DNA of 64,000 nucleotides from Xanthocytophaga flava (GCA_030068525.1 JASJOS010000001.1:310001-374000); one strand, 5' to 3'; shown: positions 52,410-62,114, counted from the first letter of the stretch. Made by a program: numbers and translations. The notes: generated by a model not told the origin, from the letters alone.

Positions 52410-53249
52410 TTATTTATTCAAACTTTTACGAAGACCTTCCACAAACTCCTCAGTGACATCAAAGTAAGAGGCCAGTTGCTGAGTAGTCAGAATATTATCT
52501 TTCAGAAATTTGAGAATAGCCTCTGTTTTACCTTTTTGTTCGCCTTCCAGCTTACCTTCTTCTTTTCCTTTTAACTGACCTTTTTTAAACAGGAAATCGT
52601 CTTCTTCTCTGATATATTGAGATATGGATTCTATCATGATTTCTACAAAGGGTGTTAGTTTACGCAAGTTAGCCAATACGCGTAATTGTTGCAAGTGCCT
52701 TTCCCGTTCCAGCTGGCTGGGGGAGGTCTGGTTTAATCGTTGCACAATCAAGCCAGCAGCCTCTTCAGGAGTTGTATCCCCAAAATTACCCAATACAGCA
52801 AAAACAATCTCATCTCCTTTGTCCGAAGAGAGAAACAACTCATAATTAATCTGTGAAAGTTGAATCAGATAAAATGAAAAAATCAGATTTTCTTTTTCGA
52901 TACGGGTACTCATCTGAGGCACCTGATCCGATAAGAACAGTACATACTGACGTATATCCAAATCATATTTCCGGTTAAGAATGGCTCGATACTCCAGCAT
53001 CCTATCCACCATCTTATCCTCATCAGCAAGCTGGAATTCCAGTTGCAGCAAAAATGTATCCCCCTGCTTATCTGTGATCTTCAGCAACTGATCGGGCTTT
53101 CGCTCCAGAGTGCGCTGTAGTTCCTGAGGCATTTTCTCATAAGACGCCACCTGAATGTGAAGTACTTTTTCAATCAGAGCCAGGGTAACAGACTCCAGAT
53201 TTTCTTTGAATATCTTATCATACTGATTGCCTTCTTTCTTGGTACTCAT
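52410..53249 (-). CDS. Rpn family PD-(D/E)xK nuclease
   Basis: The 279-residue product has the PD-(D/E)xK arrangement of the Rpn family: D53 in K-P-D-Q-L-L-K-I and E71-F-Q73 (the E-x-Q/K motif) in L-Q-L-E-F-Q. After it come Y-V-L-F-L-S-D-Q-V-P and a glycine-rich E-G-K-L-E-G linker, then a C-terminal L-T-T-Q-Q-L-A-S-Y-F-D-V tail. Family members promote recombination and are often linked to mobile elements. A truncated copy of the tail lies 4 kb upstream in the window. Confidence 0.85.
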   Translation of the reverse strand: MSTKKEGNQYDKIFKENLESVTLALIEKVLHIQVASYEKMPQELQRTLERKPDQLLKITDKQGDTFLLQLEFQLADEDKMVDRMLEYRAILNRKYDLDIRQYVLFLSDQVPQMSTRIEKENLIFSFYLIQLSQINYELFLSSDKGDEIVFAVLGNFGDTTPEEAAGLIVQRLNQTSPSQLERERHLQQLRVLANLRKLTPFVEIMIESISQYIREEDDFLFKKGQLKGKEEGKLEGEQKGKTEAILKFLKDNILTTQQLASYFDVTEEFVEGLRKSLNK

Positions 53250-53322
53250 ATAAGTGTAAAAAATGAAACAGGCGGCAAAAGTAACAAACTAATCAGGCAG
53301 AATAGTAGCTTATAGAAAAAAT

Positions 53323-53339
53323 TTGTCTGAATCACGGAT
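53323..53339 (+). repeat. TTGTCTGAATCACGGAT motif copy
   Basis: An identical 17-mer occurs at 52344-52360 and in reversed form at 38316-38333, each in an intergenic setting. The remaining gap 53250-53597 shows no gene. Confidence 0.5.
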
Positions 53340-53597
53340 GACACGGATTAATGGATTTCCGTTCCTGTCGTTAGTGAGAACATTAACGACTACTTTCCCG
53401 CCATTCATGCAGGTAATAACACAAACCCAGGGAGTAAATGACAGCATCAGTCAGGGCTCATCAGTAAAATACCAACTGTTTTAGCCCTGTTAACCTGGTA
53501 TGGAACTTTTATTTGTCTATTCCTATTCTTCTAACTAGCTTTCTATCTGACAGGAAAGCATTATGCATCCTACTAACAAGCCTTTACAAAACTACCC

Positions 53598-54437
53598 ATG
53601 CATACAGACATCGGAAACCAGGGACAAGCCCAATCTGCCACCAATGAGCCAGAACTATTTTATGCTCAGTTCTTATTCGAAGCTCCTTTTACACTAGACA
53701 AAGATCAGATACTGGCCGAACTGACAAAGGAGTTTGTACAAGTAGATTCTATTGGATCGGAAGATAACGTGTTTCTGTATGCATTTCCGGAATACAGTGC
53801 CCAGTATGATGATAAGGAGGTTCCGATGCAGTGTGCTATCCTCATCTCTGAGATACCACTTCCTTCCAAACAATTTGATTCGGCGTTACAGCAAAACTGG
53901 GAGTGGCAGGATGCTCAGGAAGTGATTCCCCGTTGTCAGTATCATTTTACGATTACAGACCTGTTGTCCAGAAACCTGGATTATCGGTTACGTGCCGAAT
54001 GCTTCCAGAAGTTTGTCATTGCGGTTATCAGAGTTACTCAGCCACAGGCAGTTTACTTCAAACATAGTGATAAATTGGTAGAGCCGTTTACATATGTAGA
54101 TGCGTTAACAGACGAACAACCCGATGTACTGAATGGATTGATGAACATTCGTTTTTTCAATGTCTCCAATGGCAATGAAGGCGAGTTGTTTATGGATACA
54201 TTAGGCCTGCATGCCTTAGGCCTTCCTGACTTTCAGATTACCTTTACAGCATATGACCCCAATGAGATTGCCAGCCTGCTCACAGGCTATGGACATTATA
54301 TTTACCAGAAAGGACGGGTCATTGAAGAAGGCAGCAGCATTCAGGGATTACAACCCGATCAGATATGGATCTGCCATTTTATGGATTCCTTTGTGCCTCC
54401 ACGCCGTGTGGTGATCACGATGGAAAAGGAGAAATAA
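53598..54437 (+). CDS. DUF4261 domain protein
   Basis: The 279-residue soluble protein matches DUF4261 by its C-terminal motif M-D-T-L-G-L-H-A-L-G-L-P-D and by the A-V-Y-F-K-H-S-D-K-L stretch. Function is unknown. It stands alone, 121 bases before the M1 peptidase. Confidence 0.8.
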   Translation: MHTDIGNQGQAQSATNEPELFYAQFLFEAPFTLDKDQILAELTKEFVQVDSIGSEDNVFLYAFPEYSAQYDDKEVPMQCAILISEIPLPSKQFDSALQQNWEWQDAQEVIPRCQYHFTITDLLSRNLDYRLRAECFQKFVIAVIRVTQPQAVYFKHSDKLVEPFTYVDALTDEQPDVLNGLMNIRFFNVSNGNEGELFMDTLGLHALGLPDFQITFTAYDPNEIASLLTGYGHYIYQKGRVIEEGSSIQGLQPDQIWICHFMDSFVPPRRVVITMEKEK

Positions 54438-54558
54438 TATACTGAGTAGTGTTTGCTCCTATTGAAAATTACCCAAACCATTCCTCAACCTTCCATGTAA
54501 AGAATTGTGGTGTGTCATTTGGGGTTTTACTACCTTGCCGCAAACTTTAACCATTTGT

Positions 54559-56430
54559 ATGTTAAGAAAATTAGTATCTGCAGCATTGTTTATTGCTGCA
54601 TCCATTCCACTACAGGCCCAAAGCCTGTACATGCCACGTGATATCAAAGCCGCCTTTGCAAAACAAACCCGTTCTCAGGACGGTCAACCCGGCAAAAATT
54701 ACTGGCAAAACCATGGTAAGTACACCATTACCGTTACAGTGAAACCACCTGACCGCAATGTAACAGGTACCGAGCAGATTGTGTATACGAATAACAGTCC
54801 GGATACTCTTCGTACGATCAATATGAAGATGATTCTGAACATACACCGTCCTGGTGCGGCAAGATCTTTTGCTACAGAAAAGGAGTATTTGACAGAAGGG
54901 ATACAGATTGATAAATTTCTGGTAAATGGCACTCCAATTCAATGGAATAATGAACCATCCAGTACCAACCGGGGTGTGAAGCTACCCAAACCTCTTCTGC
55001 CACATGAATCTCTTACACTGGATATTGACTGGCATTTCCAGGCCTCCATACAAAGCGGACGTGAAGGTATGCTGGACCCAACCACCGTCTTTCTGGCGTA
55101 TTTTTATCCACGTGTTGCAGTCTATGATGATTACAATGGCTGGGATACACTTGAGTTTTTAGATGCTCAGGAGTTTTACAACGATTTCAATGATTATACT
55201 CTTAATGTAAAGGTTCCTAAAAACTTTGTTGTCTGGGCAACAGGGACACTGCAAAATCCCAAAGAAGTACTACAACCTGAGTATGCCAAACGCCTGGAAA
55301 AATCTTTTACCAGTGATTCAACCATACACATTGCGACAAAGGAAGATATGGACAAAAAACGAGTGACGGCTAAAAACGCAATGAATACCTGGACATGGAC
55401 AGCTACGGATATAAGCGATGTCGCCCTTGCTGTAAGTGATACCTATGTATGGGATGCAGCCAGCGTGGTTGTTGATCCCAAAACCAATCGCCGTGCCAGC
55501 ATGCAGGCTGCTTTTGCTGATTCAGCAGAAGATTTTCACAGAGCTGTACAATTTGGCCGTAATAGCTTAGGCTGGCTATCTACCAACTGGCCAGGTGTAC
55601 CCTATCCTTTCCCTAAAATGACTTCCGTGATGGGGTTTGCCGATATGGAGTACCCTATGATGTGTAATGACAGCCATACCGACAGCTTCGATTTTACCCA
55701 GTTTGTACAGGATCATGAAATAGCCCATACCTGGATGCCATTTTACATGGGTATTAACGAGAGCCGTTATGCTTTCATGGACGAAGGCTGGGCTACTACA
55801 TTTGAATTGCTGATAGGCACCGCTACATTTGGAAAAGAAAAGGCCGAAAACCTGTTTAAAAAATTCAGAGTAGAAAGGTGGATAAATACCAAAGCCACCC
55901 ATCAGGATCTTCCAATCATTACCCCTTCCAGCGAACTACGTTTTGGGTATGGCAATAACGCTTACGGCAAACCTGCCTTGAGTCATTTTGCCCTTAAGGA
56001 TATGCTGGGAGATGAGTTGTTTAAAAAAGCATTGCATGGATATATGGAACGCTGGCATGGAAAACATCCAATCCCATGGGACTACTTTAACTCGATGAGC
56101 AATGTATCCGGACAGGATCTGAACTGGTTTTTCCATAACTGGTATTTTACCAATTACTATATCGACCTGGCCGTTCAGGGAGTTACCAAAGCCACAGGAG
56201 GTTACACTATGACAGTACAAAATATTGGAGGTTTTGCTGTTCCGTTTGATGTAAAGATAACCTATACAGATGGTAGTACAGAAAGTATACATCAAACTGC
56301 TGCAGTATGGAAGGCAGATCAGACACAAATATCCATTTCGTTAAAAACAACCAAAGCCATCCAGAAAGTTACTCTTGATGGGGGAATATTTATGGATGCT
56401 ACTGTGAAAGACAATACGTTTACCTTGTAA
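54559..56430 (+). CDS. M1 family zinc aminopeptidase, secreted
   Basis: ATG 54559 gives 623 residues with a signal peptide (A-L-F-I-A-A-S-I-P-L-Q-A-Q). The zinc site is H386-E387-I-A-H390 with Glu409, spaced exactly 18 residues after the second histidine, as in the M1 family. The N-terminal beta domain is typical (Y-T-I-T-V-T-V-K-P, G-T-E-Q-I-V-Y-T-N). It probably trims peptides in the periplasm. The terminator is at 56493. Confidence 0.93.
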   Translation: MLRKLVSAALFIAASIPLQAQSLYMPRDIKAAFAKQTRSQDGQPGKNYWQNHGKYTITVTVKPPDRNVTGTEQIVYTNNSPDTLRTINMKMILNIHRPGAARSFATEKEYLTEGIQIDKFLVNGTPIQWNNEPSSTNRGVKLPKPLLPHESLTLDIDWHFQASIQSGREGMLDPTTVFLAYFYPRVAVYDDYNGWDTLEFLDAQEFYNDFNDYTLNVKVPKNFVVWATGTLQNPKEVLQPEYAKRLEKSFTSDSTIHIATKEDMDKKRVTAKNAMNTWTWTATDISDVALAVSDTYVWDAASVVVDPKTNRRASMQAAFADSAEDFHRAVQFGRNSLGWLSTNWPGVPYPFPKMTSVMGFADMEYPMMCNDSHTDSFDFTQFVQDHEIAHTWMPFYMGINESRYAFMDEGWATTFELLIGTATFGKEKAENLFKKFRVERWINTKATHQDLPIITPSSELRFGYGNNAYGKPALSHFALKDMLGDELFKKALHGYMERWHGKHPIPWDYFNSMSNVSGQDLNWFFHNWYFTNYYIDLAVQGVTKATGGYTMTVQNIGGFAVPFDVKITYTDGSTESIHQTAAVWKADQTQISISLKTTKAIQKVTLDGGIFMDATVKDNTFTL

Positions 56431-56492
56431 GTAGCCTCTAACACATGAAGGATTTCAGATGAGGTAAACTCTTATCTGAGGCATATAAAAAA

Positions 56493-56534
56493 CAGAGCCT
56501 ATGTTTCTTTAAGCATAGGCTCTGCTCTTTTTTT
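56493..56534 (+). terminator. Terminator after the M1 peptidase
   Basis: CAGAGCCTATG at 56493-56503 pairs perfectly with 56514-56524 and is followed by a T-run. It belongs to the same hairpin family as 11021 and 62167. Confidence 0.85.
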
Positions 56535-56635
56535 GAATACCCTCCAACTTCATTATTCTTCTTTTATGTGATTTAGTATCCTATCTTTTTACCTCCACCG
56601 ATCATATATCCCTTTTTGTTCTGCCAGGCTTTCTC

Positions 56636-56787
56636 CTCCGTTTCTCTGTCCTTCTGAAAGAATCTTCTGGCAAGGTTAGCGGCCTTTACTTTTGGAGTGT
56701 TTTTTTCACAAACCAAACGCAACTCTATTTGTCACACCTGTCCTGCTAACGGCGGGAAGTTTCTTTAAGAAGGATAGGGAAACGGAG
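56636..56787. repeat. Hairpin mini-element, copy at 56.7 kb
   Basis: Arms 56636-56662 and 56761-56787 match at 24 of 27 positions. The inside carries the GCGGCCT and CGCAACTCTATTTGTCAC blocks seen in the other copies, plus an additional stretch of about 20 bases. The rest of the 56431-57020 gap shows no gene; TATATTCG at 56979-56986 is a weak -7 candidate for the next gene. Confidence 0.6.
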
Positions 56788-57020
56788 AGTATTTCAGAAG
56801 ATCAACAAGTAATGATTCTTCCAGAAGGGCAAAAATAAATAACAGAAAAAGAAGCAAACTCTCTTTTGATTGGCTGCTTTATACATCTGCTTATGTTAAG
56901 CAACCTTTTTATTTCCAGAAAGTTATGGTATGAGACACAACTTATAATCCTATGGGAGAGATAGTACAGTAAAATCTGTATATTCGCTAATCATCACTCA
57001 CCATACAACCCTACAAAACC

Positions 57021-57650
57021 ATGTTTGGCATTATCAACTACTGGGCATTTTTGCTGGCAGGCATTTTACTTAACATCACACCCGGCTCAGACACTATGTA
57101 TATCCTGGGAAGAAGCATTTCTCATGGCAAACAGGCGGGTATTGTATCAGCACTGGGCATTGCTACTGGTACGCTGGTTCATACTATTTTTGCTGCCATT
57201 GGTTTGTCAGTAATTCTGGCACAGTCGGCGATGGCTTTTACTATAGTCAAGTATGCAGGGGCAGCTTATCTCATTTTTCTGGGTGTAAAGGCATTGCTCT
57301 CAAAGTCTGCAACAAACTCCGAAACAGCAACCCTTCCTAAAGTAAGTCTTCAGCGTATTTATCTGTCGGGTATTCTCACAAATGTACTTAATCCAAAGGT
57401 AGCGTTATTCTTTCTAGCCTTTCTGCCACAGTTCATTGACCCTACCTACAGCAATAGTACACTCAGCTTTTTGCTGTTGGGGCTCACATTTATTACTACA
57501 GGGTTAACCTGGTGTATCTGCCTGGCTGTTTTTTCTGCCCGGCTATCTGGTTATTTCATACAAAATCCTACAATAAAAAGTTATATGGATAAGGCTACAG
57601 CGTTTGTATTTATCCTGTTGGGGATCAAACTTGCTTTTACTAAGAAATAG
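57021..57650 (+). CDS. LysE/RhtB family amino-acid exporter
   Basis: The 209-residue protein has six hydrophobic segments and the family marks T-P-G-S-D-T-M-Y near residue 20, G-I-A-T-G-T-L-V-H, A-Y-L-I-F-L-G-V-K and L-N-P-K-V-A-L-F-F. It exports amino acids or related metabolites. It is followed 40 bases later by a nitrilase-family gene, so the two are probably co-transcribed. Confidence 0.92.
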   Translation: MFGIINYWAFLLAGILLNITPGSDTMYILGRSISHGKQAGIVSALGIATGTLVHTIFAAIGLSVILAQSAMAFTIVKYAGAAYLIFLGVKALLSKSATNSETATLPKVSLQRIYLSGILTNVLNPKVALFFLAFLPQFIDPTYSNSTLSFLLLGLTFITTGLTWCICLAVFSARLSGYFIQNPTIKSYMDKATAFVFILLGIKLAFTKK

Positions 57651-57690
57651 GTCTATTCAGCTATTCATAATCTATCTGTCAAACCATACC

Positions 57691-58428
57691 ATGAAAATCT
57701 GCATTGCACAAACCAAGCCTGTAAAAGGTGATATTGCTTATAATATCGAAGCCCACAAAGCCCTGATTCATATAGCTGTATCTCAGAATTCAGACATCAT
57801 TATCTTCCCTGAGCTTTCTATTACAGGCTATGAACCTACCCTGGCAGACGCTCTCGCTACCACTCCTGACGATAGCCGGTTTGAAGTATTTCAAACATTA
57901 AGCGATATCCATCAAATCATAATTGGAATTGGAATACCCACCCGGGATTTAACAGGTCTGCATATCAGTATGGTGCTGTATCAGCCTCAGGCACCGTACC
58001 AGGTATATTCTAAAAAATATCTGCATGCAGACGAAGATCCATTCTTCATTTCAGGATATAACACCCTGGAAGTAATTCGTAATGCACCACAGGCTGCCCT
58101 TTCTATCTGTTATGAACTCTCAGTTCCGGAACATGCCCAAAATGCATCTACATTAGGTGCTAACTTGTATGTATCCAGTGTAGCCAAGACAGCCAAAGGA
58201 GTAGCCACAGCTATCGAACGGCTTGCTGAGATTGCCAGAACCTATGCTATGTCTGTAGTTATGTCTAACTGTATTGGTTTGTGTGATGGAGCTGAATGTG
58301 CTGGAAGGTCATCCGTATGGAATAAACAGGGTGTATTGCTAGGCCAGTTGGATGACATGCATGAAGGTATTCTGGTATTTGATACAGACACACAGGAAGT
58401 AGTTGTGCAGCTATTAGAGACAGCCTGA
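57691..58428 (+). CDS. Carbon-nitrogen hydrolase (nitrilase superfamily)
   Basis: ATG 57691 gives 245 residues. The catalytic triad is Glu41 (F-P-E-L), Lys109 (Y-S-K-K-Y-L) and Cys140 (L-S-I-C-Y-E). The protein is of the amidohydrolase size and could act on an amide, with the co-transcribed LysE exporter moving the product. The exact substrate is unknown. Confidence 0.9.
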   Translation: MKICIAQTKPVKGDIAYNIEAHKALIHIAVSQNSDIIIFPELSITGYEPTLADALATTPDDSRFEVFQTLSDIHQIIIGIGIPTRDLTGLHISMVLYQPQAPYQVYSKKYLHADEDPFFISGYNTLEVIRNAPQAALSICYELSVPEHAQNASTLGANLYVSSVAKTAKGVATAIERLAEIARTYAMSVVMSNCIGLCDGAECAGRSSVWNKQGVLLGQLDDMHEGILVFDTDTQEVVVQLLETA

Positions 58429-59109
58429 TGCATGACAAAGTTTCCAGAGATTATCATCGTATCTTTCTTGCATTGATTACTTCCAATAATCTTCCTGAGC
58501 GGAATTATACTATTTGTTTTGCACTGCACATAATTCTCAGCATTTTGGAAGGAACCACAACATTAATTGGACTATTTATTACAACCGTTTTTAATCAGAG
58601 TTCCAATCACTTTTGCGTTTGACCAAAATTCCGATCACTTTGAAAAAATATCAGAAGTCTAATCATGATCAGGCTTGAACTGAGTTATGCACATTCATCA
58701 ACCTTTCACATAATTTGCAGCAAATGATTAATTCAGCAACTCTTACCTGCTCTTTATCTTTTTAGTAGCTTGATATCTCAATATTTATTTCTATAAGACA
58801 ACCTTTTATATCAAATCTTTCAGTGTACAAATTATATCCTACTATCAATCGGAATTCCCCTATGCATTAACTAATTTAGCTTTTGTATCTAGCAGGCCTA
58901 TACAATCTTTTGTACATAAAAAACAGATACTAAAGCATAAACCGAACAAACACCATAACTCACAATCTTCTCTATGCTACCAAACCTTCTTATCAGACAA
59001 AGAGAGATTTGATGGCAATCGGGTAATAAACATCCCGAATAGGATAAGGAAAGTCTGAAGAGTACATGACTCTTCCCAGTTCTTGCTGGTACTATTAGTC
59101 CCAAAAAAT
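58429..59109. other. Intergenic region with a degenerate repeat
   Basis: This 681-base gap has no supported gene. At 58608-58656 it contains the second copy of the repeat found at 25771-25819, with ttccaatcac and attccgatcac units. The remainder is AT-rich and unremarkable. Confidence 0.5.
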
Positions 59110-61002
59110 ATGATTCGCTTCAGGTATCTCTTTATCTTTCTCCTCTCCTATCCCGTTTTTGGCCAGGACCCCAAACTACTGGATAGTCTCATGCATCTCT
59201 ACAAAAATACCCATGCAGATTCTACCCGGTACCTACTGCTTGCGGATATAGCTGAGCACTATTCCCGAAGTAAGCCAGATACTACGATCCTTTTAGCGAC
59301 CCAATGCGCGCAATGGTCAGAGCAACATAACTTTGTCAGAGGGCAGGCACATGCCTATAACAGAATAGGACTGGGATATTGGACAAAAGGAAATCACATC
59401 CAGGCATTATCCAACTACCAGAAAAGTCTGCCTCTCTGTATACAGATCAATGACCAGGCAGAACTCGGACTTTGCCTCAATAACATTGGTCTGGTCTACT
59501 TTGATCAACGGGATTACAAATCAGCTTTGAAGTATTTTGACAAAGCATTTGCCGCATTTGGCTCTGTTCGCAAGAAAGACGGCCTTGCTACTACACTTAA
59601 CAATATGGGACTGACACATGAAATGCAGGATAACCCCATACTAGCTCTTAATTACTACCAGCAGGCACTGACACTTTCACAACAGATAGATTATAAGGTA
59701 TGCATCGGACAAAGTCTTACCAATCTTGGCTACATCTACATCAATCAGAAAAAATATCCTGAAGCGATTTCTTATCTGCAAAAAGCAAAGGTCATTCAGG
59801 AGCATATTAATGATCAATCCACTCTAACTTCTACACTCCTGGGACTGTCTCAGATTTATAAGGATAAAAAAGACTATCCAGCCAGTCTGGAATATGCAGA
59901 AAAAGCTGCCAATAAAGCCATATCTGTACACATTATGTATGATGCCATGGCTGCCAACCAACTGTTGTACGAGATTTATAATGAGCAGAAAGACTATTAC
60001 AATGCCCTACGATACTATCGGCAATACAAGCAGTTTAGTGATAGCCTCTTAACTACTGAAAAAAGTGAAACCATCTCCCTTATACAAACAAAGCTCGAAC
60101 TCACACAGACCCAGAAAGAGGTAGAAGAACTGGAAAGAGATAAAAAATTTCAACAAACTATAACGATCTTTATAGGTTTAGGTCTTGCGATAACCATTCT
60201 CTTTTTCCTGTTGGTAGTAAATCATCGGAGAAAGCTTATGGCAGCGAATAAGGAACTCTCAAACGCAAAAACTGAAATAGAAAAACAGGCAAGTCTTCTG
60301 CAAAAGAGTAACCAGGCAAAAGACAAAATCTTCTCGATTGTCTCTCATGATATACGGAGCCCATTAAATGCATTGCGAAGTGCCATCGATCTGATAGAAA
60401 CAGATCTCTTGTCTCCTGAAGAGCTAAAAAGCATTGTATCGGCCCTGAACCAACGCTTGTCACATGCCTCTGATATTACAGAAGAATTGCTTCACTGGTC
60501 GCGCAGCCAGATGGATGTTATTGAAGTAAACCCTGTCGATGTATCTATCGCAGAGCTATTCCAGTTGAAAGTGGACAGGTTTCAACAACAGGCAGTAGAA
60601 AAACAACTCACACTCGCAGTCACCAGTACACATACTACCTTGTGTGTCAAAGCAGATGCGGATATGCTCAAGACCATTCTGCGTAACTTACTCAATAATG
60701 CCATTAAATTCAGTTCGCCAGGAGGTACAATCAGACTACATGCTGAACCGTATCAGACCACTGAAACAGTTGCAATGGTACAAATCAGCATAGCTGATTC
60801 AGGAGTAGGTATTCATCCGGAAAATATATCCCGGATATTTGCGCAGCAGGGCTATACTACTACAGGTACTTCTGGCGAAAGAGGTACAGGTTTGGGGCTG
60901 GGTTTGTGTAAAGAGTTTGTAGAGCGTAATGGAGGGACTATCTGGGTATCCAGCATTCCAGGTGAGGGAACTACTTTTTATTTTACATTACCTGCCTGCT
61001 AG
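59110..61002 (+). CDS. TPR sensor histidine kinase
   Basis: ATG 59110 gives 630 residues: a signal peptide (F-L-L-S-Y-P-V-F-G-Q), about six TPR motifs (residues about 75-330, such as A-L-S-N-Y-Q-K-S-L-P and A-L-N-Y-Y-Q-Q-A-L), a membrane helix near 355-375, a HisKA dimerisation domain with His413 in V-S-H-D-I-R-S-P-L, and a GHKL ATPase (L-N-N-A-I-K-F-S-S-P, D-S-G-V-G-I, G-T-G-L-G-L-G-L). The stand-alone receiver at 61752 is the nearest possible partner, but other regulators are also possible. Confidence 0.92.
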   Translation: MIRFRYLFIFLLSYPVFGQDPKLLDSLMHLYKNTHADSTRYLLLADIAEHYSRSKPDTTILLATQCAQWSEQHNFVRGQAHAYNRIGLGYWTKGNHIQALSNYQKSLPLCIQINDQAELGLCLNNIGLVYFDQRDYKSALKYFDKAFAAFGSVRKKDGLATTLNNMGLTHEMQDNPILALNYYQQALTLSQQIDYKVCIGQSLTNLGYIYINQKKYPEAISYLQKAKVIQEHINDQSTLTSTLLGLSQIYKDKKDYPASLEYAEKAANKAISVHIMYDAMAANQLLYEIYNEQKDYYNALRYYRQYKQFSDSLLTTEKSETISLIQTKLELTQTQKEVEELERDKKFQQTITIFIGLGLAITILFFLLVVNHRRKLMAANKELSNAKTEIEKQASLLQKSNQAKDKIFSIVSHDIRSPLNALRSAIDLIETDLLSPEELKSIVSALNQRLSHASDITEELLHWSRSQMDVIEVNPVDVSIAELFQLKVDRFQQQAVEKQLTLAVTSTHTTLCVKADADMLKTILRNLLNNAIKFSSPGGTIRLHAEPYQTTETVAMVQISIADSGVGIHPENISRIFAQQGYTTTGTSGERGTGLGLGLCKEFVERNGGTIWVSSIPGEGTTFYFTLPAC

Positions 61003-61011
61003 TTTTATCTA

Positions 61012-61451
61012 CTACTGGCTCTTTTCATGCTCTACCTTACCCAGGCAAGTATATTTTCGCTCAATAGCACGCATCAACTTCTTCATTACAGGTATATTAC
61101 TGGGCTGTGTTACTGAGAAAATGAATATATTTCTCCCTATACGAACATAGTGAAAACCTGCACTAAACAAAAAAATACCATGTGGAGCACCAGTTGACAA
61201 GAAAGAGAAAATATTCTTCGCTTCCGATTCCTTTTTAAAACTCCAGACTTCTAACTCGCATCCACTGATTTCGGTATTGCCATTAGTAGATCTGATCCTG
61301 CATAAGTCACCAGTTGCCGAAATAGTGTAGTTGTCATTTTACAATTACTGACAGGCTTTACTTGTGATACAATTGTTTTTTCAGCTATCTGCTGAGCCCA
61401 GGAACAAGTCATTATTCCAAAGTATATTATCGTTAGATAAAGTACTCTCAT
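61012..61451 (-). pseudogene. Frameshifted gene for a small secreted protein
   Basis: From ATG 61451 a signal peptide (Y-F-G-I-M-T-C-S-W-A-Q) and a start of the mature protein (I-V-S-Q-V-K-P-V-S-N-C-K) are read. Near 61337-61340, within a run of four A residues on the minus strand, the good reading passes to another frame, which continues with Y-T-I-S-A-T-G-D-L-C-R-I-R, I-S-G-C-E-L-E-V-W-S-F and ends at 61012. One missing A would join the two. It is adjacent to the TPR kinase; function unknown. Confidence 0.65.
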
Positions 61452-61751
61452 ACGAATCAGATTTGCATAATAGTACTTAAATTCTGGTAAATAAATAGAA
61501 TGATCTTATACTATCTCCTCTGTTTCGCAAATATTTACCAGTATGTCCGAAAAAAGCCTGGCACGATTATTTTGTAATTTCCCTTCCGTTCTTTTGAACA
61601 ACACAACCTATTTATTCGTAAAAAGCCAGGAAGATATGCTAACAACATTTTTCAATCTGTCTGGCATAGTAACAAACTACTTACAAAAAATCCCATAAAG
61701 CCATGTAAATCAGTAGCTAACATCTAAGAGAACTCCTATCGAGTTAACCCA
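61452..61751. other. Intergenic region before the receiver gene
   Basis: I see nothing convincing in this 300-base gap apart from general AT-rich DNA. A promoter for the 61752 gene is expected here, but no consensus -7 box stands out. Confidence 0.4.
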
Positions 61752-62114
61752 ATGGAAACCAAAATTTTAATCGTTGAGGACGAGGCTGACCTTTGTCTTT
61801 TAGTACAAAACTTCCTTGAAACAAAAGAATATGTGGTGCAATCTGCCTACACTTTTGAAGAAGTAATGCAAAAAGTCCACACTTTTGAACCAGATATTGT
61901 GATCATGGACTACAATTTACCAGGAGGCAAAGGAACAGATCTGGTAAGTTCAATAAAAAAACACAATCCACGTATTAGCGTTATTGTGATCAGTGGAATG
62001 AATGAGGCTCAGGAAGCAGCACGCCAAAGTGGAGCAGAACAATTTATAGAAAAGCCCTTTCCTTTATCCAAGATTGGTAAAGCAGTTGAAGCGACAGGTG
62101 CTTCAGGCTCATAG
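61752..62114 (+). CDS. Stand-alone response regulator receiver
   Basis: The 120-residue protein is a single receiver domain (acidic D10 pocket in V-E-D-E, phospho-acceptor Asp53 in V-I-M-D-Y-N-L-P-G, K-P-F motif near the end). There is no output domain, so it works as a diffusible relay or through protein contacts. It lies about 750 bases after the TPR histidine kinase and the damaged secreted-protein gene. Confidence 0.9.
   Translation: METKILIVEDEADLCLLVQNFLETKEYVVQSAYTFEEVMQKVHTFEPDIVIMDYNLPGGKGTDLVSSIKKHNPRISVIVISGMNEAQEAARQSGAEQFIEKPFPLSKIGKAVEATGASGS

Larger units (their letters stand above)
48145..53249. mobile_element. Putative integrated or degenerate mobile element
   Basis: The stretch holds plasmid/phage-type replication genes (SF3 helicase-primase and Toprim protein) around an inverted-repeat structure, and Rpn-type nuclease sequences at both ends, of which the left one is truncated. 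No integrase or transposase is present in it, so its boundaries are uncertain and transfer ability is doubtful. Extent given is from the truncated to the complete Rpn copy and is an inference. Confidence 0.35.

Noticed and set aside
58428-59104. Small frames on both strands in the gap before the TPR kinase
   Set aside because: No ribosome-binding sites, no conserved pattern, and one overlaps the repeat at 58608.
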